The notes: a model not told the origin generated them from the letters alone. A stretch of 64,000 nucleotides of DNA from Pseudanabaena biceps (GCA_013361095.1 JAATWA010000001.1:992001-1056000), one strand, 5' to 3'. Positions 52,251 through 60,030 are shown, counted from the stretch's first letter. Numbers and translations are program-made.

Positions 52251-52670
52251 ATGCAAAAGCAAGCGGATAGGGTTGTTCAAATACTGAAATCAAAGGGGTT
52301 ACGAGTTACACCCCAGCGCTTTGCTGTGTATGCAAACTTGTGCGATCGCACTGATCACCCCACCGCCGACCAAATTTTAAACGACTTAAACCAGAACGCC
52401 CCCACCTCATCACAGGCTACGGTTTATTTGTCACTACAAACTTTGCGCGATGCGGGACTTGTGCGCGAGGTATTACTAGAGCAAGGCGTATGTCGCTATG
52501 ATGCCAATGTCGAGCCACACCATCATTTTCGGTGCAGTTGTTGCGGGGAAATTGAAGATATTGCTTGGAATGCTTTTGAAGGTTTAGGATTCCAGCAAAT
52601 TCGCTCAGGCTTAAAAGTTGATAGCTATGAAGTCACAGTTAGCGGCGTATGCGATCGCTGTAATCACTAA
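52251..52670 (+). CDS. perR: Fur family peroxide regulator PerR
   Basis: 139-residue metal-dependent repressor. Winged helix (LRVTPQRFAVYANL, SSQATVYLSLQTLRDAGL) followed by the sensing region VEPHHHFRCSCCGE and the terminal CDRCNH; the two CxxC pairs bind structural zinc. It is divergent from prxII across 178 bases that contain a 7-1-7 palindrome, matching the Synechocystis slr1738 arrangement. It probably represses prxII and possibly itself until peroxide oxidises the metal site. ATG start. Confidence 0.92.
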   Translation: MQKQADRVVQILKSKGLRVTPQRFAVYANLCDRTDHPTADQILNDLNQNAPTSSQATVYLSLQTLRDAGLVREVLLEQGVCRYDANVEPHHHFRCSCCGEIEDIAWNAFEGLGFQQIRSGLKVDSYEVTVSGVCDRCNH

Positions 52671-52673
52671 AAA

Positions 52674-52716
52674 GATTAAAAAAGAGTGAGCGCAAAGCGC
52701 TCACTCTTTTTTAATC
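52674..52716. terminator. Bidirectional terminator between perR and the DUF948-like gene
   Basis: GATTAAAAAAGAGTGAGCGC / GCGCTCACTCTTTTTTAATC around AAA, overlapping the minus-strand stop; flanked by A and T tracts. Confidence 0.8.
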
Positions 52717-53247
52717 TTCAGGATTTAAATCCCCCCTAAATCCTTTAGGACGTATATCATCGGGCGTAATCAGTTTTTCTTGACTAAGATTATCCTCCCC
52801 TTCACTAGAGCTATCTAAATCTCCAATGGAGAGGTCATCGCTGCGTAGATTCTCTTGATAGAGATCAGCTCGTCTTTGTCTGCGCGAGCGACCAAGGGAC
52901 TTGATGCCAGCCTTAATCCCTGCAAAAGCACTTTTAGTGGCGATCGACGCACTAGAAGCACCTTGACGGACTCCTTTGATCCCATCATTAACTTGCTTAA
53001 CTGCCTCCCCTGCATTCTTTGCGCCTTGATTTAACTCATCACTTAATTCACTTAGTTCTAGTCCTGTCATACGAATCGCTTCGAGCGTCGCAGGCAACTC
53101 CCTAGTCAGCGTATCAGCCAGACGAACAATACTGTTTGCGGCTTTGGACAACTCTTTAAAAGTAGGAATTGCTGTCAATAAGAGAATCGTTAGACAAACA
53201 ACCACTAACAAAAATGACAATCCTAGCAAAAAGATCGCTTCGGGCAT
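52711..53247 (-). CDS. DUF948-like membrane-anchored coiled-coil protein
   Basis: 178 residues. One N-terminal membrane helix (about 4-28, IFLLGLSFLLVVVCLTILLL), then a helical region of DUF948 character (ELSKAANSIVRLADTLTRELP, ELSDELNQGAKNAGEAVKQV), a basic stretch SLGRSRRQRRADL and an acidic tail. Probably a stalk-like protein facing the cytoplasm. Third in a minus-strand unit with a small membrane protein and a YtxH protein. Function unknown. Confidence 0.82.
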   Translation of the reverse strand: MPEAIFLLGLSFLLVVVCLTILLLTAIPTFKELSKAANSIVRLADTLTRELPATLEAIRMTGLELSELSDELNQGAKNAGEAVKQVNDGIKGVRQGASSASIATKSAFAGIKAGIKSLGRSRRQRRADLYQENLRSDDLSIGDLDSSSEGEDNLSQEKLITPDDIRPKGFRGDLNPED

Positions 53248-53304
53248 AGTTTTCTTACAGGTGTTTACTCTTTAGATTACTTTTGAAAGTCTTTTGTTAA
53301 GGGC

Positions 53305-53676
53305 TTAATCTTCATGTATGTCATCTTCATCAGAAAGATCATTAATTTCGATAGACATATTACTTGATGAACTACCAATAGACAGCGCTAACTCATCCTG
53401 CAACTTACGGCTAGCTTCTTGTCCTGTGGCGATCGCTTCTTGCAATCTTATCAACGCTTCATCAATAGTACGCTGTGCTTGTTCGGTCAAGCGATCGGCT
53501 TGATACTGCACATTGGAGCCTAATTCTTCAGCGAGCTTCGGCAAGTCCTGCGCCGAGTTTTGTAAAGCTCGGCGGGTTTCCTTACCCGATCGCGGTGCAA
53601 ATAAAATACCCGCCGCCGTACCAATCGCTGTACCGATTATCAATCCACCTAAAAACTTACCTGCGCCGCTTGACAT
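53305..53676 (-). CDS. YtxH domain protein
   Basis: 123 residues from the ATG at 53676. Starts with a glycine-rich helix GKFLGGLIIGTAIGTAAGILFAPRSGKETR, of which GILFAPRSGKETR is the YtxH hallmark, followed by long helices and an acidic tail. Homologues are stress-linked membrane proteins of unknown mechanism. The start overlaps the 3' end of the preceding gene by 20 bases, so translation is coupled; a frame to 53718 is less likely. Confidence 0.87.
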   Translation of the reverse strand: MSSGAGKFLGGLIIGTAIGTAAGILFAPRSGKETRRALQNSAQDLPKLAEELGSNVQYQADRLTEQAQRTIDEALIRLQEAIATGQEASRKLQDELALSIGSSSSNMSIEINDLSDEDDIHED

Positions 53677-54040
53677 TTTGCTTGATCCCTGACGACTTTT
53701 TAGTTGATGAGTTTGCACTAGTCCTTGATGAGCTTTTACGAGACTGTTGCCAACGACTGCTTACAAAGGATACACCACGAGCAAGAAAAGATAGCAAATT
53801 ACGAATTTTTGCTAATTGGTTTTGCAATGTTTGGTATTGCTTACGTGCTGAACCCACTCCTTCGCGGGCGATCTCCAGACCGGGGTTCGAGCCTTGCAGA
53901 CCATTCTCACAAGCTTCTGTCCAGCCATCCACTGTCAGCACTGTTGCCGAGAGCGATCGCTTTAGTAGCCACACTTGCCACGATGCATATAGCAATCCTG
54001 TACTAATTATTAACTGTAAAATGATCACAATCCAAATCAT
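53657..54040 (-). CDS. Small membrane protein of unknown function
   Basis: 127 residues. One membrane helix at the N-terminus (about 2-28, IWIVIILQLIISTGLLYASWQVWLL), a middle helix with QYQTLQNQLAKIRNLLSFL and a strongly basic Ser-rich tail ending KQNVKRRR. It overlaps the following YtxH gene by 20 bases and is first of a three-gene unit whose members all have an N-terminal membrane helix. No family recognised. The upstream gap 54041-54318 is A+T-rich with nothing identifiable. Confidence 0.78.
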   Translation of the reverse strand: MIWIVIILQLIISTGLLYASWQVWLLKRSLSATVLTVDGWTEACENGLQGSNPGLEIAREGVGSARKQYQTLQNQLAKIRNLLSFLARGVSFVSSRWQQSRKSSSRTSANSSTKKSSGIKQNVKRRR

Positions 54041-54318
54041 TATTTTTTAATAAGAAATCATTGAATTTCTAAGATTTGCAATTAAAGCAAAAAAGTAACA
54101 GAAACTACATATTTATAATTATAAATATCACACCCGAACCAATACAGCAACTTCGATTGTGTCATCAACTTTGTATTAGGTCTGTAAATATTATCTTTCC
54201 ACAAAAACATTTTTTATAAGGAATATGTCATCAAAAGCCACGAATTTAACAAAGGAACTCAAAATCTTAATAACTCGTCTCACAATATATAAATAGGTTA
54301 TATTGGCAATTGATTGAG

Positions 54319-55035
54319 ATGCACACAACAAAGTTGTCTAACAGTTCAGTGACACTTCTACACCCCCATCCTTATCTGATCGTTCATGCAGATGAAGGAC
54401 AGCAAATGATTCCGCTCGTTAATGCAGACTTCTGGACAATTGGGAGAGGTTACGACAACTCAATTGTTTTAACTGATAAATGGGTCTCTCGCTATCATGC
54501 CACCCTACAAATCGTTGGTGCTGCCAAAAGCGACAGCTTTGACTCGTCCATTAAGGGCGATGCCAAAAATCGTAATAATAACAATGATTCTGGCAGTTTC
54601 TATCTGGTAGACTTTGGCAGCCGTAATGGATCTTTCATGCGCGGTCAAAGAATTACTTTTCCAATTTTGCTAAAAAGCGGTGATCGCATGACCATTGGCA
54701 AAACCGATATAGACTTCTTTTCACCGCATAAGCGTGAGCCACATCGCACTCCTAGCGAGCATATGCGGTTATTTCAACAACCCACGGCTCCAGTGTCACG
54801 GACTACTCTTACCCCTTCCGAAGAGAGGGTATTTTGGCAAGTGGTACAAGGATTTACCAACAAAGAAATTGGTAAGCGCTTGCAGATTAGTCCTCGCACT
54901 GTGCAAACTCATCTCAGTAGCATTATGACCAAACTCAACTTAGAAAATCGTTCTCAGATTGTGCGCTATGCTTTTGAGCAGAGCTATCGCCCTAGCGGTG
55001 AGAGCGCCGAAAGTTCTGAAAATCCGATCTTATAA
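54319..55035 (+). CDS. FHA domain - LuxR-type HTH transcriptional regulator
   Basis: 238 residues from the ATG at 54319 (a TTG three codons earlier is also open). FHA phosphothreonine-binding domain at about 20-130: WTIGRGYDNSIVL, KWVSRYHATLQI, VDFGSRNGSFMRGQRI. An Asn/Ser-rich insert (KNRNNNNDSG) interrupts the domain. The C-terminal LuxR/GerE helix-turn-helix is at about 160-225: LTPSEERVFWQVVQGFTNKE, RLQISPRTVQTHLSSIMTKL. This architecture suggests transcription control by Ser/Thr kinase signalling, not by a receiver domain. No kinase gene adjacent. Hairpin terminator follows. Confidence 0.88.
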   Translation: MHTTKLSNSSVTLLHPHPYLIVHADEGQQMIPLVNADFWTIGRGYDNSIVLTDKWVSRYHATLQIVGAAKSDSFDSSIKGDAKNRNNNNDSGSFYLVDFGSRNGSFMRGQRITFPILLKSGDRMTIGKTDIDFFSPHKREPHRTPSEHMRLFQQPTAPVSRTTLTPSEERVFWQVVQGFTNKEIGKRLQISPRTVQTHLSSIMTKLNLENRSQIVRYAFEQSYRPSGESAESSENPIL

Positions 55036-55065
55036 GTAGCGACGTTTCACGTCGCTACTTATAAG
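55029..55065 (+). terminator. Hairpin overlapping the FHA-LuxR stop
   Basis: CTTATAAGTAGCGACG / CGTCGCTACTTATAAG around TTTCA; perfect stem containing the stop codon, no long T tract. Confidence 0.65.
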
Positions 55066-55166
55066 TTTGAGTGAGAACCTTAAGAAAACAACTATGGCTT
55101 ACATTTTTGCGATGTAGTTGTGCTTAAAATTTAGAAGCTATAATCTTATTTCTCAAAATCTAAAAT

Positions 55167-55292
55167 ATGCTAGATCTCAAGGTGATTCTTCCAGTCTTGA
55201 CTATTTTATTTACCATTAGCTGCCTATTTTTTGGTACTCGCAATGGTTTCTACGATTCCGACAAGTATCATGGCAATGGCTCCGCTCACTAA
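55167..55292 (+). CDS. 41-residue single-helix membrane microprotein
   Basis: ATG at 55167, TAA at 55290-55292, followed at once by a strong hairpin terminator. The product has one membrane helix (about residues 5-22, KVILPVLTILFTISCLFF) and a polar tail GTRNGFYDSDKYHGNGSAH. Short proteins with this helix and a closing (Y)(H/D)GNGSAH tail are, as I recall, widespread in cyanobacteria. Size and topology are those of small photosystem or NDH subunits, but I cannot match it to a named one. No clear Shine-Dalgarno. Confidence 0.75.
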   Translation: MLDLKVILPVLTILFTISCLFFGTRNGFYDSDKYHGNGSAH

Positions 55293-55341
55293 GAAGAAAA
55301 AGAGAGTTGCAGCACTTCGCGCTGCAACTCTCTTTTTCTTC
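55293..55341 (+). terminator. Terminator of the microprotein gene
   Basis: GAAGAAAAAGAGAGTTGCAGC and its complement around ACTTCGC, starting one base after the stop. Confidence 0.8.
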
Positions 55342-55403
55342 TGGTTATAAAAATAGTCATACAGACTGCGCGTGCTGGTTGACATGGCAAAACTAGAGTT
55401 GCG

Positions 55404-55458
55404 AAAAACCCAGAAGCGAGTTGCGGCGCTTTGCGCCGCAACTCGCTTCTGGGTTTTT
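55404..55458. repeat. Family A palindrome
   Basis: AAAAACCCAGAAGCGAGTTGC... with core GGCGCTTTGCGCC. Together with the preceding terminator and the rpsO leader hairpins it fills the gap 55293-55765. Confidence 0.85.
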
Positions 55459-55550
55459 ATGCGCGGCTTTTTAATTTAATTAGGAAACATTTACATTCAA
55501 CGTGATAAGCTAGTCTGTCTGAAAGTTAATACTTTAAGAAATTCATTCTA

Positions 55551-55714
55551 CTCAGAGACTACTGAGAAACGGAAACCGCCTAGGAAGTCGATCTGTTGCA
55601 AGCTTGCCATTAGAAAGTAACTTGTGATAAGTGGCACAAACCCAAATATCTGGGAATAACTAGGAATGCCCAATCGTGAGGTTGGGAAACACGCGCTAAA
55701 ACGCCTCAGCGCGT
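55551..55714 (+). promoter_or_regulatory. Hairpin-rich leader of rpsO
   Basis: Five short stems in a row: CTCAG/CTGAG (55551-55566), CGG/CCG (55570-55578), CCCA/TGGG (55641-55654), CCCAA/TTGGG (55669-55686) and ACGCGCT/AGCGCGT (55691-55714). They are unlike the perfect family A repeats and sit within 215 bases of the S15 start. A structured leader used for S15 autoregulation is possible; a small RNA is an alternative. Confidence 0.4.
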
Positions 55715-55765
55715 TAATTGTCGAGTTTAGTCACGTACACCTCAAAACACGTTCAAGTTTTTACC

Positions 55766-56035
55766 ATGGCACTTTTGCAAGAACGCAAACTAGAAATATT
55801 CTCTGAATATCAAAAGCATCCCACCGACACTGGCTCCTCTGACGTACAGGTAGCTTTGCTTAGCGAGCGTGTCAGTCAGTTGACAACTCACCTCAAACTA
55901 CATCCAAAGGATTTTTCTTCTCGCCGTAGTTTGCTCAAAATCATCGGTCAACGTAAGCGCTTACTCGCTTATGTTAAGAGCCAAGATCGCGCTCATTACA
56001 AGCAACTGATCCAAAGCCTTGGTATCAGAGGCTAA
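55766..56035 (+). CDS. rpsO: 30S ribosomal protein S15
   Basis: 89-residue primary binding protein of the 16S rRNA central domain. Core features: HPTDTGSSDVQVALLSERV and LTTHLKLHPKDFSSRR with GQRKRLLAYV. ATG at 55766; a longer frame to 55718 adds 16 residues not found in S15. Followed by a terminator-like palindrome and then a PAM68-type gene, a neighbourhood I recall as conserved in cyanobacteria. Confidence 0.97.
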   Translation: MALLQERKLEIFSEYQKHPTDTGSSDVQVALLSERVSQLTTHLKLHPKDFSSRRSLLKIIGQRKRLLAYVKSQDRAHYKQLIQSLGIRG

Positions 56036-56041
56036 TAGCTA

Positions 56042-56092
56042 AAAACAAAAAGAGAGTTGTAGCACAAAGTTCTACAACTCTCTTTTTGTTTT
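56042..56092 (+). terminator. Terminator of rpsO
   Basis: AAAACAAAAAGAGAGTTGTAG and its complement around CACAAAGTT, 7 bases past the stop, with T-rich right arm. Confidence 0.75.
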
Positions 56093-56111
56093 ACAGCAAT
56101 TTTTGATCAAA

Positions 56112-56170
56112 CGAACCAATAATTGTTTAAAAGTGTTGCAAAGCAACACTTTTAAACAATTATTGGTTCG
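56112..56170. repeat. Perfect palindrome
   Basis: CGAACCAATAATTGTTTAAA... around GTGTTGCAAAGCAACAC; a different arm set but the same GCAAAGC loop. Confidence 0.85.
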
Positions 56171-56206
56171 GGTTTGAGCGTAAAGCGCCATAGGAGCGCT
56201 TTGCGT

Positions 56207-56257
56207 AATCAAAGAGTTGAGTTGCGGTGCAAAGAGCCGCAACTCAACTCTTTGATT
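56207..56257. repeat. Family A palindrome
   Basis: AATCAAAGAGTTGAGTTGCGG and its complement around TGCAAAGAG; upstream of the PAM68 gene. Confidence 0.85.
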
Positions 56258-56327
56258 TTGTTTAGGTATTGCCTAGCACTGGAGAGTCTAGAATTAGGTA
56301 ACTGATATTGCTAAAGTGAGGAGTAAA

Positions 56328-56864
56328 GTGAGTAAACCCACCACAGAACGTATACCATTCGAGCCGAATAATCGTGCCAAGAAATCTAAGGAAGTTAAAA
56401 AGTCAACGACTATTCCCGCAGACTCTAGTGATAAAACTTCTAAGAAGGCTCCTGTCAAGAACGTAACGACTAATCAAAGCAAAGTTAAGACAGCCTCTAC
56501 CCCTAAGCGTAATGACTCACTCGGTATTCCTGACGAAGTAAATCGGCGTATTATTCGACGAGCCACCATATTTTGCGGCATTCCTACGGGGTTAGGACTC
56601 ACTACATTTATTGTTAGCTATGTACTGGTTAGCAAACATATAGTTGATTTACCAACCTCGGCAGTGGTACTCCTAAGTATGTTGTTTTTAGGCATTGGTG
56701 TTGTAGGACTAAGTTATGGAGCTATTTCTGCTTCTTGGGATGAAGGTAGAGTTGGCAGTTGGTGGGGTAGCAATGAATTCAAGAAAAATTTTGGATATTT
56801 GAGAGAAGCTTGGCGATCGCAACAAAAAATAGTCAGAGCTGCTCAGACGAAAGATCGCGATTAA
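56328..56864 (+). CDS. PAM68 family photosystem II assembly protein (DUF3464)
   Basis: 178 residues from a GTG at 56328, which has GAGGAG 5 bases upstream; a GTG at 56316 is in frame but precludes that site. A basic, Lys/Ser/Thr-rich N-terminal third (about 1-60) precedes the two-helix core: IFCGIPTGLGLTTFIVSYVL (about 85-105) and AVVLLSMLFLGIGVVGLSYG (about 115-135), then the conserved SASWDE...GSWWGSNEF. PAM68 helps early PSII assembly and CP43/CP47 insertion in the thylakoid membrane. Downstream of rpsO. Confidence 0.9.
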   Translation: MSKPTTERIPFEPNNRAKKSKEVKKSTTIPADSSDKTSKKAPVKNVTTNQSKVKTASTPKRNDSLGIPDEVNRRIIRRATIFCGIPTGLGLTTFIVSYVLVSKHIVDLPTSAVVLLSMLFLGIGVVGLSYGAISASWDEGRVGSWWGSNEFKKNFGYLREAWRSQQKIVRAAQTKDRD

Positions 56865-56865
56865 A

Positions 56866-56903
56866 CATAAAAAAAGCGGCGCTTAGCACCGCTTTTTTTT
56901 ATG
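56866..56903. terminator. Bidirectional terminator
   Basis: CATAAAAAAAGCGG / CCGCTTTTTTTTATG around CGCTTAGCA, between the convergent PAM68 and V4R genes. Confidence 0.8.
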
Positions 56904-56914
56904 GAGAGATAAAT

Positions 56915-57571
56915 TTATTTGAGCAATCTCTGCAAAACTGTTTCGTGGGACAGACCTTCGGCAAGAAAAGACTCAACAATCCCCAGTCTTTCGGGTAAGC
57001 CAATAATGTAGGTATTACATTCTGCACCTAGGGACTCACAGGTAGTTTGAACAGCCAATAGCTCCCGACCAGTTAATCGACTAAAGAAGGAAGTCAGTAT
57101 CCCCGCCTCTAGATAACCTGTTGGTAGAGTATTACCTTCGATCTTACGGACGTAAGGCGAATTGTAGGTCTTTATAAAGACAAAACCCTGCGTCTGGTAT
57201 TGGGGATCAAATTCAAACTTACCCCAGCCATGAGTTTTCCAACATTCCTTAAGACTTTGAATGAAGGTGATCATATCCATCTCGGCAAGGGACTGCGAAT
57301 AATATTCTTCGAGGGATTCGGTAAAGCGGGTATAGAAGTTTTTACCCCACCATTTTCCACAGTTAAATAAAACCAATCGTGAAGCTTGCCCTGTTTCTTT
57401 GGCTAGTCCTGAGTAGAGGGAAGAGATTAATGTGTCTGGAACAGCGATCATGCGATCGCCGCGTCGATTTTCTAATAACCCAATTTCTAGATCTCCTTTG
57501 ACATAGGAATTGTAGTCAAAAAAGTTAGAGGGAATGCGATTTTCCTTGATGAGGTCGGCAACAGAAATCAT
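56915..57571 (-). CDS. V4R domain protein, last gene of Pap-like cluster
   Basis: 218 residues. The C-terminal half is a V4R (4-vinyl reductase) small-ligand domain with ELLAVQTTCESLGAECNTYI, whose two cysteines may bind a metal or tetrapyrrole; the family name does not imply enzymatic activity. The middle has AKETGQASRLVLFNCGKWWG. Together with a second V4R gene, a phycobilisome-like protein and a ferredoxin it forms a cluster recalling Synechocystis slr0144-slr0148 (Pap operon, photosystem assembly). Cytoplasmic, no membrane helix. Starts 12 bases after the preceding gene. Confidence 0.87.
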   Translation of the reverse strand: MISVADLIKENRIPSNFFDYNSYVKGDLEIGLLENRRGDRMIAVPDTLISSLYSGLAKETGQASRLVLFNCGKWWGKNFYTRFTESLEEYYSQSLAEMDMITFIQSLKECWKTHGWGKFEFDPQYQTQGFVFIKTYNSPYVRKIEGNTLPTGYLEAGILTSFFSRLTGRELLAVQTTCESLGAECNTYIIGLPERLGIVESFLAEGLSHETVLQRLLK

Positions 57572-57583
57572 GGTGGTTTGTCT

Positions 57584-58042
57584 CTAGTAGATGAGCGTGA
57601 CTTGAGCAGCGGTGATCAAAGGCTGAATCATAGCCAATTGAGGAGGACTCAACTGTTGGCGCATAACTTGATTGAGCAACTTGTAGAGGGTTTCATTGAG
57701 TCGGCGCATATCACGCATAGACATAATTCCTTCTAACCAATTCAGTAATCTTTGCTTCAGGAAGTTTTCGTCATTAAGCAACATTGCCATTGAGCAGTAA
57801 CGCACCACCAAAATTAAGTTTCTCACGCCAGTTTCGAGGTCTTGCTCAGTTATATTTGGCAATTCTGATGGGACTTGATCGGCGACAGCCTGCAAAATAT
57901 CAATCTCGCGATCGCGTATTAGTTTGTAGAGCTTTAAGCGATCAGGCAAGGAACTAACATAACTTTCCATCATTCCCAACTCATCGGAGGCTAGATAGCG
58001 ATCCTGAGCTTGGTTGATTAATTCTTGAATCTTCGGAATCAT
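57584..58042 (-). CDS. Phycobilisome-like (globin-fold) protein of Pap-like cluster
   Basis: 152 residues, all helical. Its pattern NLILVVRYCSMAMLLNDENF, then LLNWLEGIMSMRD and LSPPQLAMIQPL, resembles phycobiliprotein-type globin folds (YITYAV.AGD..., CLNGLRE...). The canonical bilin-binding cysteine context is missing, so it probably carries no chromophore; one Cys remains in RYCSM. Phycobilin-like proteins of unknown role are known in the slr0144-type cluster. Fourth gene of a five-gene minus-strand operon. Confidence 0.75.
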   Translation of the reverse strand: MIPKIQELINQAQDRYLASDELGMMESYVSSLPDRLKLYKLIRDREIDILQAVADQVPSELPNITEQDLETGVRNLILVVRYCSMAMLLNDENFLKQRLLNWLEGIMSMRDMRRLNETLYKLLNQVMRQQLSPPQLAMIQPLITAAQVTLIY

Positions 58043-58104
58043 AATTATTTATGTTGCGATCGTTAAGGTTTTAGCACTGAGGATATACCTCATGCATTCT
58101 AGGA

Positions 58105-58380
58105 TTAGAAAAAATTAGAAATATCATCCAGAAAGTCTTCGAGAGTTTCTTGAGTTTCATCAATGGGCGGATGAACTATTTTGGGTTCACTGGTGGAGGC
58201 GATTTCGAGAATGCCAGTCCAAGAAATCGCACGAAAATAGTCTTTTACAGACATTAAAAAGCTTAAGGATTCGGGTGCTTTTCCATTAAGGTTTCGGGTA
58301 GGGGCGATTGCTTGATTTTCCCAATTAACATTTTGCCAAAAGGTCTGCAATGGCTGCAATCGCCAATCTGAAGTACTCAT
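58105..58380 (-). CDS. Short unknown protein of Pap-like cluster
   Basis: 91 residues, no family recognised; starts MSTSDWRLQPLQTFWQNV and ends with the acidic stretch ETQETLEDFLDDISNFF. Its ATG overlaps the TGA of the upstream V4R gene (ATGA), so it is translationally coupled to it. Probably a small accessory partner of the V4R protein. Confidence 0.8.
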   Translation of the reverse strand: MSTSDWRLQPLQTFWQNVNWENQAIAPTRNLNGKAPESLSFLMSVKDYFRAISWTGILEIASTSEPKIVHPPIDETQETLEDFLDDISNFF

Positions 58381-59057
58381 TTTAGAAATTCTCCATTTCG
58401 TAGACGACCTTCAATATCGCGAGTAGTTGCACCTTCATTAAGCCAAAATGAAGCGGCATCAATGCGATTTTTACCACCGAGAAGAAACTTGCAGTAGTTT
58501 TCGCCCATCGAATAGCACTGAATTTCAATGCACTCCAACTCTTTGTTGACTAAATGAGTAAAGAAACCTGAGAACAGCCCCGCATATAGATGACAAACTG
58601 GTTTACCCACATCCCCTAAACTACGAGCTACTGCCGAGTCAAACACACTAATGAACATAAACCCCTGCTTGCGATCGCTCATATCCACCTGCCAGCGTCC
58701 CCAGCCCTGAGATGTGAATGGCCACCACCAAGTCTCTAGTAAGAATGGCAAATTAGTTTGGCGGATACTCCGCCCAAAATCGCGCTCAAACCATTTCGTA
58801 AAAAATAATGCGTCCTGTAATCCCCATTCACAGCCAATAGAGTACATGACTGCTGCTGAAGCTTCGCCAACTTCATCTTCCAAGCCTTCTTGTAGCCCAA
58901 TGATAAAATCTTCACTGGTCAGAATATTTCTGGAGCCATTCCAATCTTCAATAATTCCTTTGTCAAGATTAGGTAGAAAAAAGTCTTGCAGACTGTAATG
59001 GTTATTTTTTCTCTTAGCCCTAGTAGCACTATTAGGACGATCTACAGCAACAGTCAT
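58377..59057 (-). CDS. V4R domain protein, second gene of Pap-like cluster
   Basis: 226 residues. N-terminal basic segment (DRPNSATRAKRKNNHYS), then FLPNLDKGIIEDWNGSRNIL and the C-terminal V4R domain with LECIEIQCYSMGENYCKFLL. It is a distant paralogue of the V4R protein at the other end of the cluster (both keep the paired cysteines and the GFMFI/GFVFI strand). Counterpart of Slr0147, as I recall. Overlaps the next gene by four bases. Confidence 0.87.
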   Translation of the reverse strand: MTVAVDRPNSATRAKRKNNHYSLQDFFLPNLDKGIIEDWNGSRNILTSEDFIIGLQEGLEDEVGEASAAVMYSIGCEWGLQDALFFTKWFERDFGRSIRQTNLPFLLETWWWPFTSQGWGRWQVDMSDRKQGFMFISVFDSAVARSLGDVGKPVCHLYAGLFSGFFTHLVNKELECIEIQCYSMGENYCKFLLGGKNRIDAASFWLNEGATTRDIEGRLRNGEFLK

Positions 59058-59173
59058 AAGTCAATACTCCTATCCGAAATTTTTTTGAGTTCAATGTTGA
59101 TTCTTAATTCAGCGATGCTAGTGCGACATTGTTGTATAGATGGAGAAAAGAGACTTGGGCGATCGCTCAATTC

Positions 59174-59674
59174 TTACTTTGTCTCAAAAATATCGGCTCT
59201 TTTGGTATTTGCCAACTGTTCACCCACGCTAAAGTTGGTGTTTTCAAGCTGACGTACCACTGATCTCGTAATTAATTGTCCGACTTCAACTAATGTCTGC
59301 CCCGTAATTGGACTGAGCAGAGGCTTTTCACATCGTCTTCCGATTAAGGCGGCGATATCTTGAATCGACTGAACATACATCCCAACAGGTAGTTCAACAA
59401 CAATACCTTCGCCCATGACTTTTGCTTGACAAGCAAGTCTGGAGTTAGGCTTGCAGGTGGTAATCACTTCTAGGGTACGTTGTTCCCTTTTGCCCATAGG
59501 GCTGAGAGCTGTCATACCTTCTTGAATGTAAACGTGACAAGTCGCGCACATGCCGCGCCCACCACATTCTTTTAAAATATTTAGCTCCTCTCCCATTAAG
59601 CCAGATAACAATGCACCATTTGTTGCAATGTCTGCGACTTGGGCAATAGGCTCAATTCTCACGCGCTTAGCCAT
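59174..59674 (-). CDS. 2Fe-2S ferredoxin-domain protein, first gene of Pap-like cluster
   Basis: 166 residues. Plant-type ferredoxin fold at about 1-100 with the cluster ligands in ECGGRGMCATCHVY and a fourth cysteine in SRLACQAKV. About 65 further residues (GMYVQSIQDIAALIGRR onward) are helical and not part of ferredoxin. Likely an electron-transfer partner for the V4R proteins; counterpart of Slr0148 in the Synechocystis cluster. First gene of a minus-strand operon of five. The 570-base gap upstream (59675-60244) has no gene. Confidence 0.88.
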   Translation of the reverse strand: MAKRVRIEPIAQVADIATNGALLSGLMGEELNILKECGGRGMCATCHVYIQEGMTALSPMGKREQRTLEVITTCKPNSRLACQAKVMGEGIVVELPVGMYVQSIQDIAALIGRRCEKPLLSPITGQTLVEVGQLITRSVVRQLENTNFSVGEQLANTKRADIFETK

Positions 59675-59969
59675 TATTAGCTTGCCTCTACAATTGTTCC
59701 CCTTACTATTAAATAATAGTCTAACTCATTTGATGTGTATGCATAGACTAGTTCAAGCCAAATTGCTTATAGCAATTAGAGATGAGGTTTTAGTTCTTTA
59801 CTTAATTACTATTTCTAAAAAACCTAACTGCTTTAAATAAAAATATAGAAGTGTTGGCTTTTTTTAGAAGTTTTGTAAAGAAAAGTTCGGTATAAAAGTT
59901 AATAATTATTGTTAAAACAACTTCATCAGTTTAAAAGCATCAGCTTTGTATGTAGCGAAGCGCAATTAA

Positions 59970-60030
59970 ATATAAAAAAACAGACCTATGGCGCACGCTG
60001 CGCGTGCGCCATAGGTCTGTTTTTTTATAT
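59970..60030. repeat. Inverted repeat with GGCGCACGC core
   Basis: ATATAAAAAAACAGACCTAT... around GCGCACGCTGCGCGTGCGC; T7 right arm. The gap 59675-60244 contains this, 60108-60156 and 60186-60243. Confidence 0.8.

Noticed and set aside
53725-54006. Plus-strand frame antisense to the small membrane protein gene
   Set aside because: Mirror of the minus-strand three-gene unit, whose overlapping starts and membrane helices are more gene-like.
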